Positions 29,048-38,466 of a DNA stretch of 64,000 nt are shown in pieces. The notes beneath the pieces are model-generated. The model saw nothing but the letters and a program-made list of their open reading frames with translations, was not told the origin of the DNA and made no database searches. The translations under genes and the position numbers were made by a program. Within the stretch, counting starts at the first letter, position 1; each line of letters starts with the position of its first letter. This DNA is from VFJQ01 sp044226525 (GTDB taxonomy: Bacteria; Verrucomicrobiota; Verrucomicrobiia; Chthoniobacterales; Chthoniobacteraceae): positions 372,001 through 436,000 of the forward strand of contig JBGAGV010000002.1 of the NCBI GenBank assembly GCA_044226525.1, written 5' to 3'.

Positions 29048-31198
29048 TCAGCCGTCGAGCGCGTCCCGCACTACACGAACGAGCACATCGGGCGTGTAGG
29101 GCTTGGCGAGGAAGAAGCAGCCGTCCGGCAGCGGGTCGGATTCGGTTCCGAAATCGGAGCTGTAGCCGCTGGAGAACAGCACTTTCAGGCCCGGCTTTTC
29201 GGCCAGCAAACGCTCGGCGAGGGCGTTCCCTTTCATGCCATTGGGCATCACAATATCAGTCACCAGCACGTCGAACTTGCCTACGTGCTCGGCCCACACC
29301 TGTAGAGCCTCCGGGCCATCGGAGGCGTTCCAGACCTCGTAGCCATGTTCACGCAAAATCTCGGTCATGATCTCACGCACGGCGGGTTCGTCTTCGACCA
29401 GCAGGACGGCCTCGCTCCCACCTCGAATTTCCTTCACCTCGGCCTTCGCGGGCAACTCGACCTGGCCGTGACTTTCGGGCAGGAAGATCCTCAGCTCCGT
29501 CCCCTCACCCACCTGACTCACCACTTCGATCCAGCCATCGAGTTGAGAGACAATGCCATAGACGGTCGCCAGGCCAAGGCCGGTGCCCTTGCCGACTTCC
29601 TTGGTCGTGTAGAACGGCTCGAAGATGTGGCTCAGCGTCTCGGGCGTCATGCCGCAACCGGTGTCGCTGATGCTGAGGCTGACGAAGCTCCCCTCGCGAG
29701 CCTGGGCATGCGTGCGGACGTGCGCGGTATCGATGAGGCGAGGCTCGGTGCGAATGGTGAGTTGCCCGCCGTTTGGCATGGCGTCGCGCGCGTTGACCAC
29801 GAGGTTCATGACCACCTGCTCGATGTTGCCCTCATCGGCAAAGATCGCGGGCACCTGCGTGCCGTATTCGCAACGCAGGTCGATGTGCTCACCAATGACG
29901 CGGCGCAGCATGTCGTGGAGATTGCTGACGGTGCGGTTGAGATCGAGCACGCGCGGCTGGACGATCTGCTTCCGGCTGAAGGTGAGAAGCTGGCGGGTGA
30001 GCGCGGCGGCGCGCTCCGCGGCGAGCGAAACCTGCTTGAGCGACTCGGACACCTCCAGATTCAGGTTCATCGCCGCGAGCCGCATGCTGGTGTGGCCCTG
30101 AATGATCGTCAGCATGTTGTTGAAGTCATGGGCGACGCCGGACGCAAACTGCCCCACCGCTTCGAGCTTCTGCGCATGGCGAAGCTGCCGCTCGAGTTTG
30201 CGCTGTTCGCTCACATCGAGTGTCGCCACGAGCGCGACGGCCGTGCCGCCGAGGTCAAACGCTTCCGCCGATACGAGGCAGTCGCGCACTTCGCCGCGCG
30301 TGGTGCGGATCAACGTTTCGAGATTGCGCACGCTGCCCTCCCGCCGCAGGCGCCGCCACAGTTCGCCTTGCGCGTCGTGGTTCGGGCAGAGCTTCAGCTC
30401 GGCGGGAGTGCTGTTGATCACGTCGGCCCGGCGCGTGCCCGTGACCGCGAGGAACGCGTCGTTCACGTCGATGAATTTCTCGGTCGCCAGCACCTGCATG
30501 GCCATGGGAATGGGGCTGGCCTGAAACGCCTTGGCGAAGCGTTCCTCGGATCGACGCAGCGCCACCTCGGTCTGCGCGCGTTCGGCCATTTCTTCACGCA
30601 GCCGCTGATTCGCCGCCTGAAGCTGACGCGTGCGCGAGGCGACGATTTTATCGAGGCTTTCGAGGTGGCTGCGAAGCTGATGGCTGAGCGTCCACTTCTG
30701 CGTGAGCGTGTGAGCGAGTTGGAGCACCTCCACGTTGTCGAAGGGCTTCTTCAAGATCACCAGACTATCGGTGCGACCGAACTTCCGGATCATGTCCTCC
30801 CACGAGTAGTCCGAGTAGGCTGTGCAAATGACGACCTGCAGCTCGGGGTATTCCTCCCAGATGCGGCTGATCGTCTCGATCCCGTCCCACCCCGGCGGCA
30901 TGCGCACATCGACAAAAGCCATGGCGTAAGGCCGGCCTTCATCGGCCGCGCGGCGGACCATCTCGAGTCCCTCCTGCCCCTGGTAGGCGGAATCGACCTC
31001 GAACGGAACGTCGTTCAAATGCGTGACCTCCAGCCCGAAAAGCGCGGCTGCCTCGGCATCGTGCGCCGTATCCTCCGGCGCGGTGACGCCGAGGATTTTG
31101 CGCACGTCGTCATGAATCGACGTGTTGTCGTCGATGATGAGGATGCGCTGGTTTCGCCCGGCGAGCGGCGCCGGGGACGGGACGGGGGTCGCGTTCAT
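29048..31198 (-). CDS. Hybrid sensor histidine kinase (REC-PAS-HisKA-HATPase-REC)
   Basis: A 716-residue soluble kinase. Order: N-terminal receiver (residues about 17-165; D23-D24, acceptor D97 in FVDVRMPPGWDG, K150/K151 in LKKPF) with an enlarged alpha1-beta2 insertion; coiled coil (about 170-215); PAS (about 216-330); HisKA with H357 in GVAHDFNNML; HATPase (NLVVNARDAMPNGG, DTGCGM, GKGTGLGLATVYG); C-terminal receiver (VLLVEDEPAVREIM, DVLVTDIVMP, LAKPY). Start chosen at ATG 31198, four bases after the TGA of the upstream kinase gene; ATG 31222 would overlap that gene. Close spacing implies cotranslation with the membrane kinase upstream, and the N-terminal receiver is a plausible phosphate acceptor from it. 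Confidence 0.93.
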   Translation of the reverse strand: MNATPVPSPAPLAGRNQRILIIDDNTSIHDDVRKILGVTAPEDTAHDAEAAALFGLEVTHLNDVPFEVDSAYQGQEGLEMVRRAADEGRPYAMAFVDVRMPPGWDGIETISRIWEEYPELQVVICTAYSDYSWEDMIRKFGRTDSLVILKKPFDNVEVLQLAHTLTQKWTLSHQLRSHLESLDKIVASRTRQLQAANQRLREEMAERAQTEVALRRSEERFAKAFQASPIPMAMQVLATEKFIDVNDAFLAVTGTRRADVINSTPAELKLCPNHDAQGELWRRLRREGSVRNLETLIRTTRGEVRDCLVSAEAFDLGGTAVALVATLDVSEQRKLERQLRHAQKLEAVGQFASGVAHDFNNMLTIIQGHTSMRLAAMNLNLEVSESLKQVSLAAERAAALTRQLLTFSRKQIVQPRVLDLNRTVSNLHDMLRRVIGEHIDLRCEYGTQVPAIFADEGNIEQVVMNLVVNARDAMPNGGQLTIRTEPRLIDTAHVRTHAQAREGSFVSLSISDTGCGMTPETLSHIFEPFYTTKEVGKGTGLGLATVYGIVSQLDGWIEVVSQVGEGTELRIFLPESHGQVELPAKAEVKEIRGGSEAVLLVEDEPAVREIMTEILREHGYEVWNASDGPEALQVWAEHVGKFDVLVTDIVMPNGMKGNALAERLLAEKPGLKVLFSSGYSSDFGTESDPLPDGCFFLAKPYTPDVLVRVVRDALDG

Positions 31199-31202
31199 TG
31201 CG

Positions 31203-33611
31203 TCAAAGGGTGGGTGAGACATCCATTGGAAGTTCGAGTGTGAAAGTGGCGCCGCGATCAAGGCCGTCGCTCGTAGCAACGAGTGAGCCACCGACCTCCT
31301 TGGCCGCCAGCGCCGCGCTGTGCAGGCCGAAGCCGTGGCCACTCGGCTTGGTGGTAAAGCCGTGGGCGAAGATGCGGGAGAGGTTTTCCGTTGGAATGCC
31401 CACGCCGTTGTCGGCTACGGTGATCTTGATCCGATCGCTGCCGTTACGAGCGACGTTCACCACGATGCGCTTCTCTTCACGGAGCGTTTCGCTCACGGCA
31501 TATTTCGCGTTCCGAAGCAGGTTCACCAGGATCTGCAGAACCTTGTGTTTATCGACCCGCACCATCGAGTCGTCTTCAAACTCCCGCACGATCTCGATCT
31601 TATGACGATCAAAAGCGGCGTCGTTCATTTGCAGGGCATCCTCGACCAGCGCGCACGCGGGCAGCACTTCCACCACGCCGGACACCTTCGCGTAGTTCTG
31701 CTGCACCGCCACGATGTCCTTGATGTGCGTGATGTTCTTCGAAAGAGCCTCGGCTTCCATGAGGAGTTCGCTCTGCTCGCTCGTCAGACGATCCGTCAGC
31801 GAGGCGATGAAAGCGGGCAATTTGCTGCCGCGCGGATCTTCCGTAATATATCGTCCCAGGTCGGTTGCGTTCTCCTTCAGCGCTGTCGAAACATGACCAA
31901 GGTGAGCAACTCGCGACTTGCTCAGGCGATCCGTAATCAGCAGCGCCGAGACATTTACGCTGTTCAGGACGTTGCCGACATTGTGCAGGACGCCGGTGGC
32001 CACCTCGGCCATGCCAGCACGTCGGGAAGCATCCATGAGCTGGCGATTCAGCTTCTCGACTTCCTCCTCGTGGCGCTTGCGCGCGGTGATGTCCTGGACG
32101 GTGCCTTCGTAATAAAGCAGGTTGCCGGAAACGTCCTTCGCGGCCCGCGCATGTTCGGAAATCCAGATGATGCCTCCATCCTTCCGACGGATCTGCGACT
32201 CAAATCCGCTCACCTCGCCTTGCTCCGCAATGAGGCGCCGAAATTCCGCACGGCGATTCGGATGCACATAGAGCTGGCCGGCGATATCCGTCATGCCAGC
32301 CTTCAGTTCCTCGACCGAATCGTAACCATAGATCCGGGCCAGAGTCGGGTTGGCAACGAGGTAGCGTCCGTCAGCGGTCGTCTGGAAAATACCCTCCACT
32401 GCGTTCTCGAAAATGCTGCGGTATTGTTCCTCCGCGGTGCGCAGGGCAGCCTCGATGCGTTTACGCTCGGCAATCTCGGCCTGCAACGCCTCGTTGGCTT
32501 CCCGGAGTTCGTCGGTCTGCTTTCTGAGCGGACCACTGATGCTGCGGGTGATGAAGGTCACGAATCCGATCGCCGCCAGCAAAGCACCCCCGGCTACGAG
32601 GAGGCTTTTCGCGCGCCGATGTTGATAGGCCGCGATCCGAACCTGCAGCAACCGGTCCACCTCTTCGTCGGCGATTCGCCACAGGTTGAAGCTCGCGTTT
32701 CGCGCTTTGACACCCGCGGCGATGTATTCTTCCGCGGACACATCCACGCCTTCCAGATAGACGAACCGCTGCGTCAGCTTGATGAACCTTTCCATCGCCG
32801 CGATGTATTCCTGCAAAGCAGGCGGCACTCGTTCCTGGAGGTTCGGACTCACGCCGTAAAAGTTCGGATCTTCGCGAAGCGAAGTCTGGATGCTCAGCTT
32901 GATCCGGTCGAGGTCTTGCTCCTTCAGCAATTCGCACGAGACCGCAAACTGCTGCCGGTCTTCCATGGCGATCGTCTTCTGCCGCAACGCCGACTCCCCC
33001 ATCGCCATGACCCCGGCAAGGCGATCCTGCGCCTGCGGCAGCGCCAACAGCGTCGCATCCATCAGGTAGTAGCTATCCAGATCAGGATCGAGGATCAGGT
33101 TCGAAGTATCGCCCGAGTGGGTGATCATCGTCCGGACGTCCGCGATGAGGTGCAGGTGCCGCTCGACGATCGTCGATTCATCGAGCCGGGAAAGCTGAGC
33201 CCGCGTTTCCCGCCACTCGCCCCACACGGTGGCTGGCCGGAAGTGCTCGCGGTGTCGTTTGGCCAACCCTTCGTCGGTAAATTGAAGTTCCGTGCCGATG
33301 CGACCGTCCACCTCCCCCAAGCGCTGGAAAGCAGCCTCGATCTCGCGCTGCTTTTTATCCATTTGCACCCGGCTTTTTGTATCACCCGCGAGAGCCCGCT
33401 GCACGAGAAGGCGGTGCTGAGGAATGAGTTCGAGCAGCTCTTCCAGCGGGCGCTGATATTCGTTTCCCTTCGATTCCATCTCCGCGAAATGGATGTTGTC
33501 GTTAATCGCGGTGATGAAGAGGTAGAGCATCACCGAGTCGGGGAGCACAAAGAAGATGCTGATTAGCATCAACTTATGCGAGACCTTGAGCTTCTGGAAC
33601 CAGTTTAGCAT
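31203..33611 (-). CDS. Membrane sensor histidine kinase with PAS domain
   Basis: An 802-residue kinase. TM1 about 13-36 and TM2 about 336-356 flank a roughly 300-residue helical extracytoplasmic domain (NLILDPDLDSYYLMDATLLALP), possibly NIT/4-helix-type. Then a short HAMP-like linker (RSISGPLRKQTDELREANEAL), PAS (about 398-510), and a kinase core with H543 in GVLHNVGNVLNSVNVS, NLLRNAKYAV, DNGVGI and GHGFGLHSAALAAK. Start ATG 33611 is supported by GAGGGG nine bases upstream; the open frame extends further but without family content. First gene of a two-gene unit with the hybrid kinase at 29048-31198. The signal sensed cannot be told from sequence. Confidence 0.92.
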   Translation of the reverse strand: MLNWFQKLKVSHKLMLISIFFVLPDSVMLYLFITAINDNIHFAEMESKGNEYQRPLEELLELIPQHRLLVQRALAGDTKSRVQMDKKQREIEAAFQRLGEVDGRIGTELQFTDEGLAKRHREHFRPATVWGEWRETRAQLSRLDESTIVERHLHLIADVRTMITHSGDTSNLILDPDLDSYYLMDATLLALPQAQDRLAGVMAMGESALRQKTIAMEDRQQFAVSCELLKEQDLDRIKLSIQTSLREDPNFYGVSPNLQERVPPALQEYIAAMERFIKLTQRFVYLEGVDVSAEEYIAAGVKARNASFNLWRIADEEVDRLLQVRIAAYQHRRAKSLLVAGGALLAAIGFVTFITRSISGPLRKQTDELREANEALQAEIAERKRIEAALRTAEEQYRSIFENAVEGIFQTTADGRYLVANPTLARIYGYDSVEELKAGMTDIAGQLYVHPNRRAEFRRLIAEQGEVSGFESQIRRKDGGIIWISEHARAAKDVSGNLLYYEGTVQDITARKRHEEEVEKLNRQLMDASRRAGMAEVATGVLHNVGNVLNSVNVSALLITDRLSKSRVAHLGHVSTALKENATDLGRYITEDPRGSKLPAFIASLTDRLTSEQSELLMEAEALSKNITHIKDIVAVQQNYAKVSGVVEVLPACALVEDALQMNDAAFDRHKIEIVREFEDDSMVRVDKHKVLQILVNLLRNAKYAVSETLREEKRIVVNVARNGSDRIKITVADNGVGIPTENLSRIFAHGFTTKPSGHGFGLHSAALAAKEVGGSLVATSDGLDRGATFTLELPMDVSPTL

Positions 33612-33807
33612 GTGTCCCCTCGCCCGCAGCGATGGCAACACGGCGGGAGAGCGAACACGAACAGGCCCCCTGTGGCCGTGGGTGGATGAGCAGATTCCCT
33701 GAGCGACATGGGCGCCGCGACAGTGCAAGGTTTGTGCCTGCCATCGCAGAAACCGCAACTCGCTCCACTCCCACATGTTGCCCAACGCTCTCTCCCCCCG
33801 AATGCAA

Positions 33808-33838
33808 AAGGGCTCGGCCCCAGAGGAGCCGAGCCCTT
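33808..33838 (-). terminator. Rho-independent terminator for the oxidoreductase gene
   Basis: Perfect inverted repeat AAGGGCTCGG (33808-33817) / CCGAGCCCTT (33829-33838) with a 9-11 base loop. On the minus strand the stem is followed by TTTTGCATT. It starts 21 bases past the stop codon of the gene ending at 33860. Confidence 0.8.
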
Positions 33839-33859
33839 GACGTGAACTGTTCTACCGAA

Positions 33860-35248
33860 TCAGACGAGTTCGTAGAGACCGGGCACCGCGACCGGCGGGA
33901 CCGGCAGCTTCATGTCCCAGGCGAGATCTTTCGGGAAGAGGTCTTCCTTGGAATTCAGCGCCTGCTCCCACGTCACTTCCTTGCCGGAGTAGGCGGCCAT
34001 GCGAGCCATGATCGCCATCATCGTCGTTTTGGTGAAGCGGTCGCTGGTGTTGATGGGCTTGCCGGCGCGGATCGAGGCATACATCTCGTCATGCTCGGTC
34101 TGGTAACCATTGTCCTGGAACCCGGCCGGTGCGGTGTAACGCCACGGCGTGTCGCTCTTGACGATGACGTGCCGTTTGCTGGCACTCTCACCTTGATACA
34201 CGCCCTTGCTGCCGAAGATTTCGTCCGTGTTCGCATTGTAGCAGCGGCCGATCTGACGGCAGTAGTGGTAGCCCTTCACCCCATTCGCCCAGCGGAATTC
34301 CGCCGAGAAGTGATCATAAACATTGCCGTATTCCCCACCGGCAGACTTCGCCTCGGCGGTGTCGCCGTTCGGCTGACCGAGCAGGTATTCTCCCGGCCCG
34401 AGCGCACCCGGGCGCGCCTGGCGGCCCCCCACGCACACGACCGACTCCGGCGCTTCGTCGTTCATCGCCCAGAGCATCTTGTCGATGCTATGCACCGCCT
34501 GCTCGACGATATGATCGCCCGAAAGCCACGTGAAATAATACCAGCGGCGAATCTGCCACTCGAGATCGGTCTTGGTGTTCTTACGGTTCCACTTCGGGTA
34601 ACGGTCCACCGAACCGGTGTAGTAACTCGAATAGATCGCGCGGATGTCGCCGATCGCGCCTTCGTGGATTTTCTTGTAAGCCTCGCGATTCGCCTGCGTC
34701 CACCGCCATACGAAGCCGTCCACCAGCGCGAGATTTTTCTGCTTCGCGATCTTCGCGCTCTCGATCACCGAGCGCAACCCGGCCGCGTCCGTGGCCATCG
34801 GCTTCTCGGCAAAGACGTGTTTGCCGGCCTCGACCGCCGCGCGAATATGCATCGGACGGAAACCCGGCGAGGTGGTGAGGATGACGACGTCCACGCCGCT
34901 ATCGATCACCTTCTTATAGGCGTCCATACCCGTGAACTTGCGCGAGTCATCGACGTTCAGCTTGTCCGGCTTGTCCTTGAAGGTGGCCTGGAGCGATTTC
35001 AGCGAGTCCTCGATCTTGTCGCCGAAGACATCGCCCATCGCCCAGAGTTCGATGTTGCTATCACCCTGCAGCGCCTGCGACGCCGCACCGGTGCCACGCC
35101 CACCGCAGCCGATGAAGCCGACCTTGATCTTGTCCTTCGACAAGTCGGCTGCTTGCGCTCCGGCAGGCAGACCGATGGCCGACGCCGCCGCGAGCGCGCC
35201 GGAGGCCTTGAGAAAATCACGACGAGAAGAGTGAGCGGGAGGGTTCAT
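33860..35248 (-). CDS. Tat-exported Gfo/Idh/MocA-family oxidoreductase
   Basis: A 462-residue NAD(P)-dependent sugar-type dehydrogenase. MNPPAHSSRRDFLKASGALA is a Tat signal (SRRDFLK) with a hydrophobic stretch ending GAQAAD, so it is exported folded with its cofactor. The Rossmann motif is VGFIGCGGRGTG (43-54); the EKPMA signature and LSGDHIVEQAVHSIDKM follow. Such exported members are numerous in Verrucomicrobiota and Planctomycetota; substrates are mostly unassigned. Start ATG 35248 is chosen because it opens the Tat signal; the frame upstream overlaps the divergent cupin gene and is spurious. It has its own terminator and is divergent from the cupin gene across 268 bp. Confidence 0.93.
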   Translation of the reverse strand: MNPPAHSSRRDFLKASGALAAASAIGLPAGAQAADLSKDKIKVGFIGCGGRGTGAASQALQGDSNIELWAMGDVFGDKIEDSLKSLQATFKDKPDKLNVDDSRKFTGMDAYKKVIDSGVDVVILTTSPGFRPMHIRAAVEAGKHVFAEKPMATDAAGLRSVIESAKIAKQKNLALVDGFVWRWTQANREAYKKIHEGAIGDIRAIYSSYYTGSVDRYPKWNRKNTKTDLEWQIRRWYYFTWLSGDHIVEQAVHSIDKMLWAMNDEAPESVVCVGGRQARPGALGPGEYLLGQPNGDTAEAKSAGGEYGNVYDHFSAEFRWANGVKGYHYCRQIGRCYNANTDEIFGSKGVYQGESASKRHVIVKSDTPWRYTAPAGFQDNGYQTEHDEMYASIRAGKPINTSDRFTKTTMMAIMARMAAYSGKEVTWEQALNSKEDLFPKDLAWDMKLPVPPVAVPGLYELV

Positions 35249-35516
35249 GTTCGGTGCGGGAGCAGGGATGGGTTTGGAGTGAGTTTGGAGGTTGGAGGAA
35301 TGGACCGCCAGAGCGGTGCCGCGGTTGTGAGACAAGCCGCAGACCTCCACATTCTTTGAAGCCCCCACTCGCTGGCCAGCGGAAAAACATTCCCCAGTTC
35401 GGTGGTTGCGAGCACTCGCCCCTGAGCCCCGCCGATTTTCCGCCGAATGCCCGCCCAATGCGCGCTTGGAAATCGAGCCGCTTACGGGCACACGCTTTCG
35501 AGGGCAGAGCCCCATC
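35249..35516. other. Divergent intergenic region
   Basis: 268 bp between the start codons of the oxidoreductase and cupin genes. It must hold both promoters, but I could not identify convincing -35/-10 elements or an operator. Confidence 0.5.
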
Positions 35517-35996
35517 ATGAAAAAGGTCAACACCAACCAAATCGCCGAATTCACGTGGTCTTCTCCGAAAGGCAAATTCGGTGGTGCCGGCAAAGAGGTT
35601 TCCGAGGAACTCGGCCGCCAACCTCGCTCCACCGATCTCAACGAACGCCATCCCTTCGATGTGGAAATTCTGCGCCTCGCTCCGGGCCAGACTCCCTACC
35701 CCTACCACGCGCACAGCGCGCAATGGGAATTCTACCATGTCATCTCGGGCCAGGGAATCGTCCGGCACAAGGACGGCATCACCCCGATCGTTCCCGGCGA
35801 CGCCTTCCTGTTCAAGCCGAACGAACCGCATCAGATCACGAACAATCACACGGAAGACCTCATCGTTTACGTCGTGGCCGACAACCCGATCGGCGAATAC
35901 GGCTATTTTCCCGATAGCCAGAAATGGAGCGTCTCCCTGCCCGAACCAAAGCTCCTCCGGTCTGCCACATCCGATTATTACGACGGCGAGGAGTAA
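35517..35996 (+). CDS. Single-domain cupin protein
   Basis: A 159-residue cupin. The metal-binding motif is PYHAHSAQWEFYHVISGQG (two His and a Glu), followed by VPGDAFLFKPNEPHQITN with the third His. The C-terminus (FPDSQKWSVSLPEP) is typical of small cupins of the mannose-isomerase-like type. Substrate unknown. ATG 35517 opens MKKVNTNQIAEFTW; GAGGGC lies about 15 bases upstream. Divergent from the sugar-type oxidoreductase, so a shared role in sugar metabolism is possible. Its last 19 bases overlap the 3' end of trpD on the other strand. Confidence 0.85.
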   Translation: MKKVNTNQIAEFTWSSPKGKFGGAGKEVSEELGRQPRSTDLNERHPFDVEILRLAPGQTPYPYHAHSAQWEFYHVISGQGIVRHKDGITPIVPGDAFLFKPNEPHQITNNHTEDLIVYVVADNPIGEYGYFPDSQKWSVSLPEPKLLRSATSDYYDGEE

Positions 35997-37030
35997 CCCC
36001 GGGCGTCCTTCACATTCTCGCGTAGCGCGTCGAGTTTCGCACGGGCGCGGCCGGAGGTGATTTGCTCGCGGGCATGAGCGAGGCCGGCGGCGAGATCCGG
36101 GACAAGGCCGGTGATGACGAAACCGGCGGCGGCATTGAGGAGGACGATGTCGCGGCGCGGGCCGCGTTCTTCACCTTCGATGATGTCCAGGAGGATGCGG
36201 GCGTTTTCGGCGCAGTCGCCGCCGCGCAAGACTTCGAGTTCGCAGAAACGCAGGCCAAAGTCGCGCGGATCGATACGGTGTTCGATGACGCGGCCATCGG
36301 TGACTTCGCGCACTTCGCTGGGGCCACAAAGGGAAAGTTCATCCATGCCACTGCCATGCACGGCCCAGGCGCGCGAACGACCGAGCAGTGCCAGGACGCT
36401 GGCGTATTTCGGCAGGAGCACCGGAGAGAAAATGCCCACAAGCTGGTAGGCGGGCATCGCGGGGTTGAGGAGAGGGCCGAGGAGATTGAAGATGCTGGGG
36501 ATGCCTTGCACGGCCAGGGCTTTTCGCACAGGGGCGATGGCTTTGAAGGCAGGATGATAGGTCGGCGCGAAGAGGAAGCCGAGACCGTGGCGGTGGACGC
36601 ACTCGGCGAGTTGCGCGGGCGGAAGATCGATCTTCACCCCGAGATGCTCGAGCACGTCGGCGCCGCCACAGCGCGACGTGATGGCTCGGTTGCCGTGCTT
36701 CACGACACAGACACCGCCCGCGGCGAGGACAAACATCGCGGCAGTGGAAATATTGAAGAGTTCCAGTTTGTCTCCGCCGGTGCCGCAGACATCCAGAATC
36801 GGGCCGCCGACCTTGAGTGGATCAATGGGCGGCGTAACGGCGCGGGCGAGAAGTGAACGCACGAAAGCGGCGATCTCCGCGTCGCTTTCGACCTTGTCGC
36901 GCAGAGCGATGAGGAATGCGGCCTTGGTGTCGTCGGCGGTTTCGGTGCCGATCAAGAGCCCCACCGCTCGCTCGACTTGTTCGGCGGTGAGGTCGCGGCC
37001 GGCGCGGAGGTGTTCGATGAGTCCGATCAT
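35978..37030 (-). CDS. trpD: Anthranilate phosphoribosyltransferase
   Basis: A 350-residue enzyme transferring phosphoribose from PRPP to anthranilate in tryptophan synthesis. Signatures: DVCGTGGDKLELFNIST (PRPP site, about 80-96), VVKHGNRAITSRCGGADVLEHLG (about 109-131), and NLLGPLLNP. Length is normal. The ATG at 37030 overlaps the stop of the zinc-ribbon gene as ATGA, so translation is coupled to that gene rather than to other trp genes; none of those are in the window. Confidence 0.95.
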   Translation of the reverse strand: MIGLIEHLRAGRDLTAEQVERAVGLLIGTETADDTKAAFLIALRDKVESDAEIAAFVRSLLARAVTPPIDPLKVGGPILDVCGTGGDKLELFNISTAAMFVLAAGGVCVVKHGNRAITSRCGGADVLEHLGVKIDLPPAQLAECVHRHGLGFLFAPTYHPAFKAIAPVRKALAVQGIPSIFNLLGPLLNPAMPAYQLVGIFSPVLLPKYASVLALLGRSRAWAVHGSGMDELSLCGPSEVREVTDGRVIEHRIDPRDFGLRFCELEVLRGGDCAENARILLDIIEGEERGPRRDIVLLNAAAGFVITGLVPDLAAGLAHAREQITSGRARAKLDALRENVKDARGYSSPS

Positions 37031-38127
37031 TTGCTGCCGCTCGCTGCCAGAATGATGAGGAGCACGATGAGAATCGTGAGGACGAGCAGCGCGATCTTGA
37101 TCCAGCTCAGCGGATGTTTGCCGGCAATCGCACCGGTATAACCGTTGATGACGACCTGATAGACCGTGGAGCCGTAGGTGTAGCTGATGAGCCACACGGG
37201 CACGAGCACATGCTTGAACGTCTGCCCCGAAAAGTCGGCCTGCACTTGCAAATCGCGATGCGTGTCGCCGGGAACTTGCTGCGCGCAAAGGGCGCGCGTC
37301 TTCCCCTCTATTTGCTGTTGCGAAGCCTGCGCGGCGGCGACGAGGTCGATCTGGTATTGCTCGGCCACCCAGCCGCTGAGGTAGCGAGCATCGTAAGCCT
37401 TGAGATCGGTCGTCGTCGGAAAGGGCTCCACTTTGCGGAGCAGATCGATCTGCACGCCTTTCGATGCGGCGACGAGTTCGTCATCGAAAAAATGATCGAG
37501 CGATCCACTGGTGGGATACCAGCGCGTCTTCTGCACCTGGCGGGTCTGTCGCTGACCATTCGAGTCGGTGTAGGACTCGGTCTCGTAATAGTAGTCGCCC
37601 GACATGGCGCTCCAGTCGGCGTGAACCTGAGCGTCGAAGGTCCAATATGGGATATAGATCCCGTGCACGGTATCGGTAAGCGCGCGGCGCTTGAGTGCAT
37701 TTGGCGCAAACCAGCGCGAGCCATACCATTGCCGTGCGGCGTCGCGCACCTGCGTCTCGGAGATTTTGAACTCCAGCAGGCTCTCAGGGCGAATCGGCTT
37801 GGTCTGTTGCTCGATCGGAATGAGCGACGAAGAACCGCAGAAATCACAGCGTTGCGACACGCGGCTCGGATCGAATACGCTGACGGCCTGGCAACTCTGG
37901 CATTTCACCGAGACTTTCTCCGCATCCCAGCCACGATGGTTCTCGTCGATGCTCCGCAGCGCTTTGACGAGATCATGCTCGACGATCTCACCCGTGGACG
38001 GATTCATCTCCGCTGGGGACACGGTCCCACAATACGGGCAGACGAGCGCCTTCCTGGCCGGATTCCACTGCGCTTCGCCACCACAGGATGGGCAGGCGAG
38101 CTTCTGTTTGGCGGTGAGTTCCGACAT
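37027..38127 (-). CDS. Zinc-ribbon membrane protein (YdjG-like)
   Basis: A 366-residue protein with two zinc ribbons: C12/C15/C30/C33 (CPSCGG...CPYCG) and C76/C79/C94/C97 (CQSCQ...CDFCG), the first of TFIIB type. A central beta-rich domain (YIPYWTFDAQVHADWSA, TRWYPTSGSLDHFFDD) follows, then a C-terminal membrane helix (about 341-361). This matches proteins such as Bacillus YdjG, found near an SPFH protein (YdjI) and PspA. AAGGAG lies 8 bases before the ATG at 38127. The function of the family is not established; a membrane-stress role is inferred from context. Confidence 0.8.
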   Translation of the reverse strand: MSELTAKQKLACPSCGGEAQWNPARKALVCPYCGTVSPAEMNPSTGEIVEHDLVKALRSIDENHRGWDAEKVSVKCQSCQAVSVFDPSRVSQRCDFCGSSSLIPIEQQTKPIRPESLLEFKISETQVRDAARQWYGSRWFAPNALKRRALTDTVHGIYIPYWTFDAQVHADWSAMSGDYYYETESYTDSNGQRQTRQVQKTRWYPTSGSLDHFFDDELVAASKGVQIDLLRKVEPFPTTTDLKAYDARYLSGWVAEQYQIDLVAAAQASQQQIEGKTRALCAQQVPGDTHRDLQVQADFSGQTFKHVLVPVWLISYTYGSTVYQVVINGYTGAIAGKHPLSWIKIALLVLTILIVLLIILAASGSK

Positions 38128-38138
38128 CGCGCGGCTCC

Positions 38139-38417
38139 TTACATCGGTCCGGGCGGCGCCGGAGGGAGCGGCGTCGGCGCGGGAACAGCCGATTCAGGGG
38201 AAGCGTCAGACTTGGTCTTGATGTCGAAAGCAGAGGGCTTGTTCACGACCTTCGGCGTTGCGGGCGTGGCCGGCGGCAGCACGGGGTAGCGCTGAACGGC
38301 GTGCTTGCTACGGAAGGCGGGGATGAGCGCGAGGATCAGCAAAAAAATGATGACCACGACGAGCGTGACCTCAAGCAGGGTGAACCCGGCGCGGGAGTGG
38401 GAGCGGTGGAACGGCAT
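38139..38417 (-). CDS. Short prepilin-like protein
   Basis: A 92-residue protein. MPFHRSHSRAGFTLLEV carries a type IV prepilin cleavage site (G11/F12, Glu at +5) and a hydrophobic helix to about residue 35. The remainder is proline/alanine rich and ends PAPTPLPPAPPGPM, with no globular pilin domain. It may be a minor pseudopilin or simply a membrane-anchored tether. It sits between the SPFH and zinc-ribbon genes, 11 bp before the latter; start ATG 38417 opens the prepilin leader, and the longer frame overlaps the SPFH gene. Confidence 0.7.
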   Translation of the reverse strand: MPFHRSHSRAGFTLLEVTLVVVIIFLLILALIPAFRSKHAVQRYPVLPPATPATPKVVNKPSAFDIKTKSDASPESAVPAPTPLPPAPPGPM

Positions 38418-38466
38418 GAAAGGGCGGCTGCGATAAGGCCGGGAGGCGGTTTTGCCAAGCCTCCGG

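Noticed and set aside
31320..33566. Plus-strand frame of 748 codons opposite the membrane kinase
   Set aside because: Shadow of the kinase gene, which has complete HisKA and HATPase motifs and a good ribosome site on the minus strand.
35249..35641. N-terminal extension of the oxidoreductase through the cupin gene
   Set aside because: A Tat signal begins at 35248, and the extension overlaps a well-supported divergent cupin gene.
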